A DNA stretch of 64,000 nucleotides, taken from NCBI RefSeq assembly GCF_000442315.1, contig NZ_KE557320.1, positions 583,606 through 647,605 of the forward strand. The letters are read 5' to 3'. The position numbers and the translations under genes were made by a program. The notes under the pieces were generated by a model. The model made no database searches and was not told the origin of the DNA. It saw nothing but the letters and a program-made list of their open reading frames with translations. This document shows, piece by piece, positions 34,467 through 44,358 of this stretch (positions within the stretch are counted from its first letter, which is position 1; each line of letters begins with the position of its first letter). This DNA comes from Rubellimicrobium thermophilum DSM 16684. GTDB taxonomy: Bacteria > Pseudomonadota > Alphaproteobacteria > Rhodobacterales > Rhodobacteraceae.

Positions 34467-34853
34467 GTGACGACACTGAAGGAATTCGAGAAGGCGCTGC
34501 GTGAACAGGGGATGCGCCAGGCTCTTCGCATCCTGGAGCGGCTGCGCGAACAGGACCGCAAGGCGCGGTCCCCGGCGGCGGCGCCCCGCCGGGTGGCGGC
34601 GGTCCGCATGACGCCCGAACTGGCGCGGGAGGTTCTGCGACTTCATCGCCGAACACGGATGACCCAGCAGGAGATCGCCTTCGCGCTCGGCGTCAATCAG
34701 GGTCGCGTGAACGAAGTCATCAAGCACGGCAAATGGTTGTCGGGCGAAGCGGAGTCCCCGCCGGCGCGTCGGGAGGGCAGGGCGCGGGCCCGCGGCAAGG
34801 CGTCCGGCCCGCGGCGAGAGCCGCCATCGCCGCTCCAGTTGTCGCTGTTCTGA
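34467..34853 (+). CDS. Small helix-turn-helix protein between pyrH and frr
   Basis: 128 residues. The middle part holds a clear helix-turn-helix: MTPELAREVLRLHRRTRMTQ followed by QEIAFALGVNQGRVNEVI, with EIAFALGVNQGRVNEVI as the turn and recognition helix. The N-terminal 40 residues are a charged helix (FEKALREQGMRQALRILERL), and the C-terminus is basic and disordered, ending in LQLSLF. It has AAGGGCC upstream of the ATG. I do not recognise a named family. The place between pyrH and frr suggests a regulator or nucleoid-type protein, but nothing shows its target. Confidence 0.75.
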   Translation: MTTLKEFEKALREQGMRQALRILERLREQDRKARSPAAAPRRVAAVRMTPELAREVLRLHRRTRMTQQEIAFALGVNQGRVNEVIKHGKWLSGEAESPPARREGRARARGKASGPRREPPSPLQLSLF

Positions 34854-34966
34854 GGGCCGCTCCGGGGCAGGCGGCTGTCCGCCCGGACGGTTCCGCACCT
34901 ATACAAGAGCAGGAGGTTGTGCGTTAAGAGGCACGAACCCGCCACGATTACGGGACGAGCAGGACG

Positions 34967-35530
34967 ATGGCTGACGACTTCGATCTGGATACCGACGATC
35001 TCGAGCGGCGCATGGAGCGCGCGATCCAGGCCCTGCGGACGGAGCTGGCCTCCCTGCGCACCGGACGGGCCTCCGGCGCCATGCTGGAGCCGATCCAGGT
35101 GGAGGCCTATGGCCAGATGACGCCGATCAACCAGCTCGGCACGATCAACGTGCCCGAACCGCGCATGGTCACCATCAATGTCTGGGATCGCGGGCTGGTC
35201 TCCAAGGTCGAGAAGGCGATCCGCGATTCGGGGCTCGGGATCAATCCGCAGACCAACGGCACGATCATCATGCTGCCGATCCCCGAGCTGAACGAGGAGC
35301 GCCGCCGCGAGCTGACCAAGGTCGCCGCGGGCTATGCGGAACATGCGCGCGTTGCCATCCGCAATCTCCGCCGCGAGGGCATGGACAGCATCAAGAAGGC
35401 CCGCGCCAAGGGGCTGTCCGAGGACGACGCCAAGCTTTGGGAGGGCGAGGTCCAGGATCTCACCGACCGCTTCATCAAGCAGGTGGATCAGGTCCTCGAG
35501 GCCAAGCAGGCCGAGATCATGCACGTCTGA
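34967..35530 (+). CDS. frr: Ribosome recycling factor
   Basis: 187 residues, the family length. Splits post-termination ribosomes together with EF-G. Signature parts: [71 protein letters not shown]-like [18 protein letters not shown], and the C-terminal helix [34 protein letters not shown] precedes the start. The frame is intact. uppS follows after 17 bp. Confidence 0.98.
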   Translation: MADDFDLDTDDLERRMERAIQALRTELASLRTGRASGAMLEPIQVEAYGQMTPINQLGTINVPEPRMVTINVWDRGLVSKVEKAIRDSGLGINPQTNGTIIMLPIPELNEERRRELTKVAAGYAEHARVAIRNLRREGMDSIKKARAKGLSEDDAKLWEGEVQDLTDRFIKQVDQVLEAKQAEIMHV

Positions 35531-35547
35531 GGCCGGGAGAGAACGAC

Positions 35548-36261
35548 ATGGAACCGACGCCGGGCCCGAGGCATGTGGCCATCATCATGGACGGCAACGG
35601 GCGCTGGGCGCAGATGCGCGGCCGGCCCCGCCATTCTCGGCCATCATGCCGGGGCGCGGCGCGTGCGCGAGATGTCGAGGCCTGTCCCGGTCTGGGCGTG
35701 CAGTATCTGACGATCTTCGCCTTCTCGACCGAGAACTGGAAGCGCACCCAGGCCGAGGTGGCGGGTCTGATGTCGCTGTTCCGCCGCTACATCCAGCGCG
35801 AGGCGCAGGATCTGCTGGAGGCCGGGGTGCGCGTGCGCTTCATCGGCGACCGCATCCGGCTCGATGAGAGGCTGGTGCAGCTCATGGACGATCTGGAGCT
35901 GCTGACCTCGCGCAATGACCGGCTGCATCTGACGGTTGCGCTCAATTACGGCGGCCGGGACGAGGTGACGCGCGCGGCGCGGCGGCTTGCCTACGAGATC
36001 GAGCAGGGCCGCCTGACCCACAAGGACGTGGATGCCGAGACGCTGGCCCGCTATCTCGATACCCATGTGCTGCCGGATCCGGATCTGGTGATCCGCACCT
36101 CGGGCGAGGCGCGCATCTCGAACTTCCTGCTCTGGCAGTCTGCCTATGCGGAATACGAATTCGTCGATACGCTCTGGCCGGATTTCACCGCCGCCGAATT
36201 CGCGCGGATCGTCGCCGCCTACAGCCGGCGCGAACGCCGCTTCGGGGCGGTCGGGGTCTGA
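35548..36261 (+). CDS. uppS: Undecaprenyl diphosphate synthase, with a compensated frameshift pair
   Basis: 237 residues. Makes the C55 lipid carrier for peptidoglycan and O-antigen. Conserved: HVAIIMDGNGRWAQMRGRPR with the catalytic Asp, YLTIFAFSTENWKR, and PDPDLVIRTSGEARISNFLLW. Between them the visible reading HSRPSCRGAARARD is wrong for the family. An extra A near 35633 and a missing base near 35673 produce it; undoing both gives RLLGHHAGARRVREI, the expected sequence. The overall frame is kept because the errors cancel, so the gene looks intact but is locally misread. Confidence 0.95.
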   Translation: MEPTPGPRHVAIIMDGNGRWAQMRGRPRHSRPSCRGAARARDVEACPGLGVQYLTIFAFSTENWKRTQAEVAGLMSLFRRYIQREAQDLLEAGVRVRFIGDRIRLDERLVQLMDDLELLTSRNDRLHLTVALNYGGRDEVTRAARRLAYEIEQGRLTHKDVDAETLARYLDTHVLPDPDLVIRTSGEARISNFLLWQSAYAEYEFVDTLWPDFTAAEFARIVAAYSRRERRFGAVGV

Positions 36262-36295
36262 GGCGTGACGGGGGCATCCGTCGGGGGTCCTCCAA

Positions 36296-37068
36296 ATGGG
36301 CGGATCTCCGCCCCGGGCGCTCTCGGCCGTGGCGATGATCCTGATCGGTTCGGCCTGCGTGATCGCGGGCGGCGTGTGGTTCCAGATGATCACGGTCTTC
36401 GTGACGGCCGTGATCGTCTGGGAGCTGTGGATGATGATCGAGCCCGACCGCCCCACACCGGGGATGCTGCTGGCGGCTCTGGTGGCGTCGGTCATGTCGG
36501 GCCAGCTGACGGTCCAGTCTTCCTGGGGGATGCTGCTCTTCCTGATCGCCCCGCTGGCCGGTCTGTGGGGCATCCGGCGCGAGCGGCTGATGTGGTTCGC
36601 CTTCTCGCTGGCTGTGCAGGTTGCCGGCTGGGGCCTTGTCATCTCGCGCAGGGGCATGGCTTCACCTGGCTGCTGTGGCTGATCGGCGTGGTCGTGGCGA
36701 CCGATGTGGGGGGCTATTTCGCCGGCCGCCTGATCGGCGGGCCGAAGTTCTGGCCGCTTGTGAGCCCCAAGAAGACCTGGGCCGGCACCGTTGCCGGCTG
36801 GATTCTGGCCGCGGCGGTCGGCCTGGCGTTCGACCTGTTCACCCGCGTCGGACCCGAGATCGTGCCGCTTTCGGTGCTGCTGTCCATCGCCTCGCAATGG
36901 GGCGACATCTCCAAGTCGGTCCTCAAGCGGAGGATGGGCGTGAAGGATTCGTCGAACCTGATCCCCGGTCACGGCGGCATGCTGGACCGCTTCGATGCCA
37001 TGCTGGGGGCATCGCTGTTCATGCTGGCGCTGAATCTGCTGTTCGACATGCCGGGGCTTGTGTTTTGA
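36296..37068 (+). CDS. cdsA: Phosphatidate cytidylyltransferase, with one frameshift
   Basis: Makes CDP-diacylglycerol from phosphatidate and CTP at the inner membrane. About 257 residues with seven or eight membrane spans. The family signature SKSVLKRRMGVKDSSNLIPG followed by HGGMLDRFD is intact, and SPKKTWAGTVAGW precedes it. One base is missing near 36648, after WGLVISR; restoring it gives QGHGFTWLLWLIG. The ATG at 36296 is used as start. A GTG at 36265 would also work if one more base in the CTCCG stretch near 36308 were an error, and would sit close to the uppS stop. The stop overlaps the dxr start. Confidence 0.92.
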
Positions 37069-38261
37069 GAACCGTCACCATCCTTGGCAGCACCGGCAGC
37101 ATCGGCCAGGCCACGCTGGATCTGATCAGCCGGCGCGAGGGGGATTTCGCGGTGGAGGCGCTGACGGGGGCGGGCAATATCCCCCTGCTGGCCGCCCAGG
37201 CGATCCGCCATCGCGCCCGGTTGGCCGTGACGGCGCGCGAGGATCTCCATGCCGATCTGAAGGCCGCGCTCGCCGGAACGGGGATCGAGACGGCGGCGGG
37301 CCCTGCGGCGGTGGCCGAGGCCGCCGCACGGCCCGTGGACTGGACGATGGCGGCCATCGTCGGGGCGGCGGGTCTGGTGCCGTCGCTGGCGGTGCTCCGG
37401 CGGGGGGGCACGCTGGCGCTGGCCAACAAGGAAACGCTGGTGGCGGGCGGGCCTCTGGTGATGGCCGAGGCCGCGCGGACAGGCGCATGCCTCCTGCCGG
37501 TGGACAGCGAGCATTCCGGCCTGTTCCAGGCCCTGCGCGGCGAGCGGGCCGAGGAGGTGGAGCGGCTGATCCTGACCGCATCGGGCGGGGCCTTCCGCGA
37601 CTGGCCGCTCCATCGCCTGCGCGAGGCCACGCCCGAGCAGGCTAGCACGCATCCCAACTGGGCGATGGGCCAGCGGATCACCATCGATTCCGCCTCGATG
37701 TTCAACAAGGCGCTCGAAATCATCGAGGCACATGTCCTGTTCGGCCTGCCCGCCGACCGCATCGAGGTGGTGATCCATCCCGAATCGCTCGTCCATGCGC
37801 TGGTGGGCTTTCGCGACGGCGCCCTGATCGCCCATCTTGGCGCGCCGGACATGCGTCATGCCATCGGTTTTGCCCTGAACCATCCGCTGCGCGAGGCGCT
37901 GCCGGTCGAGCGGCTCGATCTGGTCCGCGCCGGCCGCCTGACCTTCCGTGAACCCGATCCGGCGCGTTATCCCGCCCTGCGGCTGGCGCGGCTGGCCATG
38001 GAGCAGGGGGGGCTGATGCCCGCCGTGTTCAATGCCGCCAAGGAAGCCGCGCTCGATGCCTTTCTGGCCCGTGCGATCCGCTTCACGCAGATGGCAGAGA
38101 TCGTGGAACGCACGCTCGACCGTCTCTCTGGTGATGGACGGATGCCGCGCCTATGTCGCGCGGGCGAGATGCCGGGTCTCGATGACATCCTCGAGGCCGA
38201 CCGGCTGGGGCGCAAGGAGGCGGCCGCGCTGGCCGGTCGCATGACGAGGGAGGAGGCATGA
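37065..38261 (+). CDS. dxr: 1-deoxy-D-xylulose 5-phosphate reductoisomerase
   Basis: 398 residues. Second step of the MEP isoprenoid pathway, making the precursors that uppS uses. The TTG at 37065 overlaps the cdsA stop (TTGA), so translation is coupled. NADPH site TILGSTGSIGQATLDLI; catalytic region VDSEHSGLFQAL, LTASGGAFRDWPL, HPNWAMGQRITIDSASMFNK and AHVLFGLPADRIEVVIHPES. The C-terminus ends in RMTREEA. The frame is intact. Confidence 0.97.
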   Translation: MRTVTILGSTGSIGQATLDLISRREGDFAVEALTGAGNIPLLAAQAIRHRARLAVTAREDLHADLKAALAGTGIETAAGPAAVAEAAARPVDWTMAAIVGAAGLVPSLAVLRRGGTLALANKETLVAGGPLVMAEAARTGACLLPVDSEHSGLFQALRGERAEEVERLILTASGGAFRDWPLHRLREATPEQASTHPNWAMGQRITIDSASMFNKALEIIEAHVLFGLPADRIEVVIHPESLVHALVGFRDGALIAHLGAPDMRHAIGFALNHPLREALPVERLDLVRAGRLTFREPDPARYPALRLARLAMEQGGLMPAVFNAAKEAALDAFLARAIRFTQMAEIVERTLDRLSGDGRMPRLCRAGEMPGLDDILEADRLGRKEAAALAGRMTREEA

Positions 38262-38387
38262 GGACCGCTCGCGGCAGGACAGTCTGGGGGTTGCAGGGCC
38301 TCGGCAGGCCGATGGAGGGGCGGGGCGTCGGTCTCCGGCGGGATGTCCCTTGCGGCGCTTGCCGTTCCGGCATGGGGGAATGACCTG

Positions 38388-39721
38388 ATGGACGCCCTGA
38401 TCCCCAGCTTCGGCAATGCCGCGTTCACGATCGTCGCCTTCGTCATCGCCCTGTCGATCATCGTCGCGGTCCACGAATACGGCCACTACATCGTCGGCCG
38501 CTGGACCGGCATCCGGGCAGAGGTGTTCTCGCTCGGCTTCGGTCCGGTGCTTCTGGCGCGGACGGACCGCCACGGGACGCGCTGGCAGATCGCTGCCTTG
38601 CCTTTCGGGGGCTATGTCAAGTTCCTGGGGGATGCGAATGCCGCCTCGGTCGGCGGGGCCGAGCATCGGGTTCCCGAAGCCGAGCGGCGCCACACCATGA
38701 TGGGGGCGCCGCTCTGGGCCCGCGTGCTGACCGTGGCGGCCGGGCCTTTGGCCAATTTCCTTCTCACGATCCTGCTTTTCCTGGCCCTTATCCTGTCCCA
38801 GGGCCGCCCGAGCGAGCCGCTGACCGTCGCATCGCTGACGCCTCTGCCGCCGGCCTATGGCGCCGGCCTGCAACCGGGGGACGAGATCCTGGCCGTGGCG
38901 GGCCGCCCCCTGTCGGCGGCCGGGGGGCTGACGCCGGACAGCGCACCCCTGCCGGCAGAGCCGGTCGTCGAATGGACCGTGCGCCGCAACGGGCAGGAGA
39001 TGGTCGTGCCCGGTCCGCACCCCATTCCCAGCCTTGTGGGCGGGGTGAATCCCGGTAGCGCTGCCTGGGATGCCGGACTTCAGCCCGGCGATGTGGTGAC
39101 GGCGGTGGATGGCCGCCCTGTGGTCGCCTTCGATCAGCTGGCCGAGGCGGTGGCGGCTTCGGCCGGGGCGCCGCTGCGCCTCACCGTCTGGCGTGCGGGC
39201 GAGACGATGGAGTTCACCCTTCTGCCCCGCCGGACGGATCTTCCCCGGCCCGAAGGCGGGTTCGAGACGCGCTGGCTCATCGGACTGACGGCCGGAGATG
39301 TCTTTGTCCCCGTCACCGAGACTCCCGGTCTGGCCGAAGCCCTGGCGGCGGCGGTAGAGCGTCTGTGGTTCATCATCACCTCCTCGCTCTCGGGGATCGT
39401 GCACATGATCTCGGGCGCGATCAGCACCTGCAACCTCTCCGGTCCCGTGGGCATCGCCGAGACATCGGGCGCGATGGGCCTCGCAGGGGGATCGTGGCCT
39501 TCCTGGGCTTTGTGGCGGTGCTCTCGACGGCGGTGGGGCTGATGAACCTGTTCCCCATCCCGATCCTGGACGGCGGGCATCTCCTCTTCCATGCGTGGGA
39601 GGCGGTGACGGGCCGTCCGCCGGGGGATCGGGCGCTGCGGCTGCTCATGGCGGCCGGTCTGGCCGCGATCCTCACCCTGATGCTGTTTGCCGTCGCCAAC
39701 GATCTTTTCCTCTGTCCCTGA
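38388..39721 (+). CDS. rseP: RIP metalloprotease RseP, with one frameshift
   Basis: About 444 residues after repair. A zinc intramembrane protease that cleaves anti-sigma factors or signal peptide remnants. The ATG at 38388 (MDALIPSF) places the zinc motif HEYGH at residues 29-33; an earlier ATG at 38343 is possible. Two PDZ domains follow (YGAGLQPGDEILAVAGRPL; AWDAGLQPGDVVTAVDGRPV). The C-terminal motif NLFPIPILDGGHLLFH supplies the third zinc ligand. One base is missing in the G run 39486-39490; restoring it gives AGGIVAFLGFVAVLSTAVGL. Part of the envelope cluster just before bamA. Confidence 0.94.
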
Positions 39722-39787
39722 TTCATCCCCTCGGGGCCCTATTGCTGCCGCATTCCCCGGCCAGACATGACGGCACGGAGGGATGCC

Positions 39788-39928
39788 ATGAACGCGATCA
39801 TGAATCATTCGCGGGGCCTGGGGCTCCTGATGAAGCTCAACGGGGACCTGGTCCTGTATGGCCTGACGGTCCTCTTTGCGCTCTGCGCCGGGATCTATGT
39901 GGGCACCCTGGGCATGAGCATGGGCTGA
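39788..39928 (+). CDS. 46-residue membrane protein between rseP and bamA
   Basis: A short frame with a strong ribosome site (CGGAGGGATGCC then ATG). The product starts MNAIMNHSRGLGLLMKLNGD and has one hydrophobic span at about residues 20-40 (LVLYGLTVLFALCAGIYVG), ending GTLGMSMG. The positive N-terminal part suggests N-in topology in the inner membrane. I do not recognise a family. Its place between rseP and bamA, in the same direction, suggests a part in envelope maintenance, which is only inference. Confidence 0.65.
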   Translation: MNAIMNHSRGLGLLMKLNGDLVLYGLTVLFALCAGIYVGTLGMSMG

Positions 39929-40047
39929 TCGCCGCGCAGCGCCGTCTGCGGCCGGGCGCGGGGGGACGGCGAGGGGCCTTCGGCTTTTGACAAGCCCGCG
40001 CTCAGCCGCTACCGCTTGGGGGCAATGGGTTCAACGGGCGGGCGGTG

Positions 40048-42354
40048 ATGATGAGGGGATCACGCAGGGGCGCGTGGCGCGCAGCGGGTCTGCGCATGTC
40101 CGTTCTGGCGGCGGCTCTCCTTGTGGCGCCTCCGCTGGGGGCGCAGTCGTTCAGCTTCGGCGCTGTCCGGGTCGAGGGGAACCAGCGGATCGAGGAATCG
40201 ACCATCCTGGCCCGCCTCGGAATCTCGCGGGGGCAGACGGTCACGGCAGGCGAACTGAACGCCGCCGCCCAGCAGCTGCGCGCCTCCGGCCTGTTCGAGA
40301 CCGTCGAGGTCATCCCCCAGGGATCCACCCTGCTGGTGCGTGTCGTCGAATGGCCGACGATCAACCGCATCAGTTTCGAGGGCAATTCCGCCATCCGCGA
40401 CGAGGCCCTTTCGGCTCTCGTCGGCTCCGTGGAGCGGCGTGTCTTCTCTCCCACCCAGGCCGAACAGGATGCCGAGGCGATCGCCCGCGCCTATGCCGAA
40501 AGGGGCCGCATCAATGCCGTGGTCGTCCCGGCGATCATCCGCCATCCGGACAACCGCGTGGATCTGGTGTTCCAGATCGCCGAAGGCGGCATCACGGAGG
40601 TGGAGCGCATCTCCTTCGTCGGCAACCGCGCCTTCGGGGACCGCCGCCTGCGCGGCGTGCTCGAGACGCGCCAGGCCGGCCTGCTGCGCCAGATCATCCG
40701 GGCCGACACCTTCGTGGCCGACCGGATCGCCTTCGACCGCCAGGCCCTGACCGATTTCTACCGCTCCCGCGGCCATGCCGATGCCCGCGTGACCTCGGTC
40801 GATGTGAACCTGACCCGCGAGAGGGACGCCTATCTCATCACCTTCACGGTGGAGGAAGGCCAGCAGTTCCGCTTTGGCGAGGTGACCGTCACCTCCGCCA
40901 TCCCCGAGGCCGACCCCGCGCTGTTCCGCCAGGTCGTCCGCACCCGGCCCGGCCAGGTCTATTCCCCCCTGCTGATCGAGAACGACATCGCCCGGATCGA
41001 GAATCTCGCCATCCGTCAGGGCATCCCCTTCCTGCGGGTGGAACCGCGGATCACCCGCGATGACCGCAACCTTCTCCTGGCTGTCGAATATGCCCTCGTC
41101 CCCGGAGCGCGCATCTTCGTCGAACGCATCGACATCGAGGGGAACCGGACCACGCTGGATCGCGTGATCCGCTCCCAGTTCCGCACCGTGGAGGGAGACC
41201 CCTTCAACCCGCGCGAGATCCGCGAAAGCGCCAACCGCATCCGCGCGCTGGGTTATTTCGTGGATGCCGAGGTCGAGGCCCGTCAGGGCAGCGGACCCGA
41301 TCAGGTCATCATCGATGTCAATGTCGAGGAACAGCCCACCGGTTCGCTCTCCTTCGGCGCCAACTACTCGACCGATTACGGCCCCGCCCTGCTGGCAAGC
41401 CTGTCCGAGCGGAATTTCCTCGGCCGCGGGCAGGATCTCGCCTTCGAGCTGCAATGGGGCCGGGACAACCAGCTTTTCAGCTTCGACTTCACCGAACCCC
41501 AGTTCCTCGGCCGCGATGTTGCGGCCTCCATCGACCTGCTCTACCGCACCACCCAGCGCGCCAGCGCGCTCTATGATACCGACGTGTTCCGCTTCTCGCC
41601 CTCGCTCACCTTCCCGGTGAGCGAGCGCGGCCGGCTCGAGCTGCTCTATGCCCTCGACTACAGCGACATCACCAATGTGGACGATGAGGCCTCCGACATC
41701 ATCAAGGCCGAGGCGGCCGAAGGCGGGGTCCTGACCAACGCTCTGGGCTACACCTACAGTTTCGACACGCGGCGCGACAATCTCGAGACGCCGACCCGCT
41801 TCTTCTTCCGCTTCGGGCAGGAATTCGGCTTCGGCGACAGCAGCTTCATCCGCACCAGGGCTCTGGCCTCGGCCGAGACCCGCATCCTGGCCGAGGAAGT
41901 GACCCTGCGCGCCACGCTGGAAGGCGGATTGCTCGACTATTCCGAGGGAGCCAGCCGCGTGACCGACCGCTTCTTCCTCGGCTCGCGGGTGATGCGCGGC
42001 TTCGAACGGGGCGGCATCGGCCCGCGCGATGCGGACACCGATGATGCGCTGGGCGGCAATGCCTTTGCCGTCCTGCGGCTCGAGGCCGAGTTCCCCCTCT
42101 TCCTGCCCGAGGAATACGGCTTCTCCGGCGGGGCCTTCATCGATTACGGCTCGGTCTGGGATGTGGGGGATCTGCGGGGCGTGCCCGAGGACCGCGTCCT
42201 CTACAACGACTTCACGCCCCGCACCGTCGCCGGCCTGTCGCTGTTCTGGACCACGCCGATCGGACCGCTGCGCTTCAACTTCAGCCGTCCCATCGATGTG
42301 GAGGAATTCGACCGTCCGAACAATTTCGACATCACCGTCTCCACCCGGTTCTGA
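40048..42354 (+). CDS. bamA: Outer membrane protein assembly factor BamA
   Basis: 768 residues. The central pore of the BAM complex that inserts beta-barrels. Alternative starts are GTG 40045 and ATG 40051. Signal peptide ends near LLVAPPLGAQS. Five POTRA domains follow (for example FGAVRVEGNQRIEESTILAR, and RIFVERIDIEGNRTTLDRVI), then the Omp85 barrel with GGRGIGPRD-like RGGIGPRDADTDDALGGNAF and the end FDITVSTRF, with terminal Phe. The frame is intact. It overlaps the next start by one base. Confidence 0.97.
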   Translation: MMRGSRRGAWRAAGLRMSVLAAALLVAPPLGAQSFSFGAVRVEGNQRIEESTILARLGISRGQTVTAGELNAAAQQLRASGLFETVEVIPQGSTLLVRVVEWPTINRISFEGNSAIRDEALSALVGSVERRVFSPTQAEQDAEAIARAYAERGRINAVVVPAIIRHPDNRVDLVFQIAEGGITEVERISFVGNRAFGDRRLRGVLETRQAGLLRQIIRADTFVADRIAFDRQALTDFYRSRGHADARVTSVDVNLTRERDAYLITFTVEEGQQFRFGEVTVTSAIPEADPALFRQVVRTRPGQVYSPLLIENDIARIENLAIRQGIPFLRVEPRITRDDRNLLLAVEYALVPGARIFVERIDIEGNRTTLDRVIRSQFRTVEGDPFNPREIRESANRIRALGYFVDAEVEARQGSGPDQVIIDVNVEEQPTGSLSFGANYSTDYGPALLASLSERNFLGRGQDLAFELQWGRDNQLFSFDFTEPQFLGRDVAASIDLLYRTTQRASALYDTDVFRFSPSLTFPVSERGRLELLYALDYSDITNVDDEASDIIKAEAAEGGVLTNALGYTYSFDTRRDNLETPTRFFFRFGQEFGFGDSSFIRTRALASAETRILAEEVTLRATLEGGLLDYSEGASRVTDRFFLGSRVMRGFERGGIGPRDADTDDALGGNAFAVLRLEAEFPLFLPEEYGFSGGAFIDYGSVWDVGDLRGVPEDRVLYNDFTPRTVAGLSLFWTTPIGPLRFNFSRPIDVEEFDRPNNFDITVSTRF

Positions 42355-42992
42355 TGCGTGCCCTGGCTGCCGTCTTCGCCCTTGCGCTTGCGGCGATGCT
42401 GCCGGGGGGTGTCGCCGCGCAGGCGCAGGATGCGGCCCCAGCGCCGCGGCGGATCCAGAGCCCTGTCCTGACGATCGATGTCGAGCGCCTTTTCGCCGAG
42501 ACGCTCTTCGGTCAGCGCGTGAACGAGGATCTGCGCCGGCGGGGCGCCGCGCTCCAGGCCGAGAACGAACGCCTGACCGCCGAGTTGACGGCGCGGGAGC
42601 GCAGCCTGACCGAACGGCGCCCGACCATGGACCCGGAGGCCTTCCGCGCCGAGGCGGATGCCTTCGATGCGGATGTCCAGCGGATCCGCGCCGAACAGGA
42701 CGCCAAGGAGGCCGCCCTTCAGGCCGCCTTCGACGAGGAACGGCAGCGCTTTCTGGCGGCCGTGACGCCGGTTCTGGTGCGGCTGATGATCGAACGGGGG
42801 CCGTGGTCGTCATCGAACGGCGGGATGTCTTCCTCAGCGTGGGCCTTGTGGGACATCACCGATGACGCGGTGGCCGCGATCGACGCGGAGATGGGTGATG
42901 GCCGCGTGCCCCCGGAGGGGGCCGGCGCGCCGGCACCGGCCGCGGCAGAGAGGACGGACGGGGCAGCGTCCGGGGGCGCCGCGGCCGAGTGA
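42354..42992 (+). CDS. OmpH/Skp-family periplasmic chaperone, with a compensated frameshift pair
   Basis: 212 residues, with signal peptide (LAAVFALALAAMLPGGVAAQ). A long helical region (LRRRGAALQAENERLTAELTARERSLTERR) forms the Skp-type coiled-coil arms that hold unfolded outer-membrane proteins. The stretch GPWSSSNGGMSSSAWALW is out of frame: one G is missing at 42796-42800 and one is extra at 42850-42852. Undoing both gives GAVVVIERRDVFLSVGLVDITD, as expected for the family. The tail is Ala/Gly/Pro-rich. Sits directly after bamA, as is usual. Confidence 0.9.
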   Translation: MRALAAVFALALAAMLPGGVAAQAQDAAPAPRRIQSPVLTIDVERLFAETLFGQRVNEDLRRRGAALQAENERLTAELTARERSLTERRPTMDPEAFRAEADAFDADVQRIRAEQDAKEAALQAAFDEERQRFLAAVTPVLVRLMIERGPWSSSNGGMSSSAWALWDITDDAVAAIDAEMGDGRVPPEGAGAPAPAAAERTDGAASGGAAAE

Positions 42993-43078
42993 CGGCGAGT
43001 GACGGAAGGGGTCGCCTTGCGGGACGGGGGGGCTGTTGCTAGGCAGGCCGCGCCCGGATGGTGACATGGGAGAGAGGG

Positions 43079-43582
43079 ATGACGCAGGACGCAACGGTGC
43101 AGGACAATGCGGCGCCGGATCAGGGCCCCGTGACCGAGGCCGATATCCAGCTCATCCAGCGTATCCTGCCCCATCGCTATCCCTTCCTTCTCGTGGACCG
43201 CGTCCTTCGGATCGATGGGATCCGCAGCGCGCAGGGCATCAAGAACGTCACCATGAACGAGCCCCATTTCCAGGGGCATTTCCCCGGCGAACCCATCATG
43301 CCCGGTGTCACCATCATCGAGGCCATGGCCCAGACGGCGGCCGTCATGGTCGGGGCCTCGCTCGGGCTGACGGGGGGGAACCTGCTGATCTACTTCATGT
43401 CCATCGACAATGCGAAGTTCCGGCGCAAGGTCGTCCCGGGTGACCGGCTGGTGATGGATGTGACGACACTGCGGGGCAAGCCGGGCGCCCGGGTCTGGCG
43501 GTTCCGCGGCGTTGCCAGCGTGGAGGGCGAGCTGGCCGCCGAGGCGGAGTTCATGGCCATGCTCGACATGAAGGCTGTCTGA
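43079..43582 (+). CDS. fabZ: 3-hydroxyacyl-ACP dehydratase FabZ
   Basis: 167 residues from [10 protein letters not shown]; the ATG at 43079 follows GGAGAGAGGG, and a GTG at 43058 is less likely. Dehydrates 3-hydroxyacyl-ACP in fatty-acid elongation. Hot-dog fold with [18 protein letters not shown], catalytic His in [14 protein letters not shown] and catalytic Glu in [12 protein letters not shown]. The stop overlaps the lpxA start by one base (TGATG), so the two are coupled. The 3-hydroxyacyl-ACP pool is shared with LpxA. Confidence 0.97.
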   Translation: MTQDATVQDNAAPDQGPVTEADIQLIQRILPHRYPFLLVDRVLRIDGIRSAQGIKNVTMNEPHFQGHFPGEPIMPGVTIIEAMAQTAAVMVGASLGLTGGNLLIYFMSIDNAKFRRKVVPGDRLVMDVTTLRGKPGARVWRFRGVASVEGELAAEAEFMAMLDMKAV

Positions 43583-44358
43583 TGCGCATCCACCCGACCG
43601 CCGTCGTCGATCCGGAGGCGCAGCTCGACACGGATGTGGAGATCGGCCCCTTCTGCGTCGTCGGGCCCGAGGTGTCTCTGGGCGCGGGGGTGGTCCTGAA
43701 ATCGCATGTCGTTGTCCAGGGCCGGACCGAGATCGGCGCCGGCACGGTCGTCTTTCCCTTTGCCGTTCTGGGTGAGATCCCGCAGGACCTGAAATATGCC
43801 GGAGAGCGGACGCGGCTTCGCATCGGCCGCAACAACCGCATCCGCGAACATGTGACCATGCATCCGGGCACTGCCGGGGGGGGCGGAGAGACGGTGATCG
43901 GCGATGATGGGCTCTACATGGCCGGCAGTCACGTCGCCCATGACTGCCGGGTCGGCAACGGGGTCATCATGGCCAATTCGGCGGCGCTCGCCGGCCATTG
44001 CGTTGTGGGCGACGATGTGCGCATCGGAGGGCTGGCCGGTGTGCATCAGTTTGTCCGCATCGGCCGGGGGGCGATGATCGGTGCGCTGACCATGGTGACG
44101 CATGATGTGATTCCCTACGGACTCGTGCAGGGCCCGCGGGGTGTGCTGGAGGGTCTCAATCTCGTCGGACTGCGTCGCAGGGGTCTTCCGCGGGAGGAGA
44201 TCGCGGCGCTGCGGGCGGCCTATGACCGGCTGCGCGACGGCGAAGGCACGCTGGCCGAACGGGCCGGGGTTCTGCGCGAGGATCCCTCTCCTCTCGTGCG
44301 CGAGATGGCCGCATTCCTGATGGCGGAATCGGGCCGCCAGTTCCTTGCCCCGCGATGA
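43582..44358 (+). CDS. lpxA: Acyl-ACP:UDP-GlcNAc O-acyltransferase LpxA
   Basis: 258 residues. First step of lipid A synthesis. N-terminal left-handed beta-helix of hexapeptide repeats (IHPTAVVDPEAQLDTDVEIG and onward), the catalytic His in AGSHVAHDCRVG, then LAGVHQFVRIGRGAMIGALT. The C-terminal helical domain begins near LNLVGLRRRGLPREEI. Four-base overlaps join it to fabZ before and lpxI after. Confidence 0.97.
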   Translation: MRIHPTAVVDPEAQLDTDVEIGPFCVVGPEVSLGAGVVLKSHVVVQGRTEIGAGTVVFPFAVLGEIPQDLKYAGERTRLRIGRNNRIREHVTMHPGTAGGGGETVIGDDGLYMAGSHVAHDCRVGNGVIMANSAALAGHCVVGDDVRIGGLAGVHQFVRIGRGAMIGALTMVTHDVIPYGLVQGPRGVLEGLNLVGLRRRGLPREEIAALRAAYDRLRDGEGTLAERAGVLREDPSPLVREMAAFLMAESGRQFLAPR

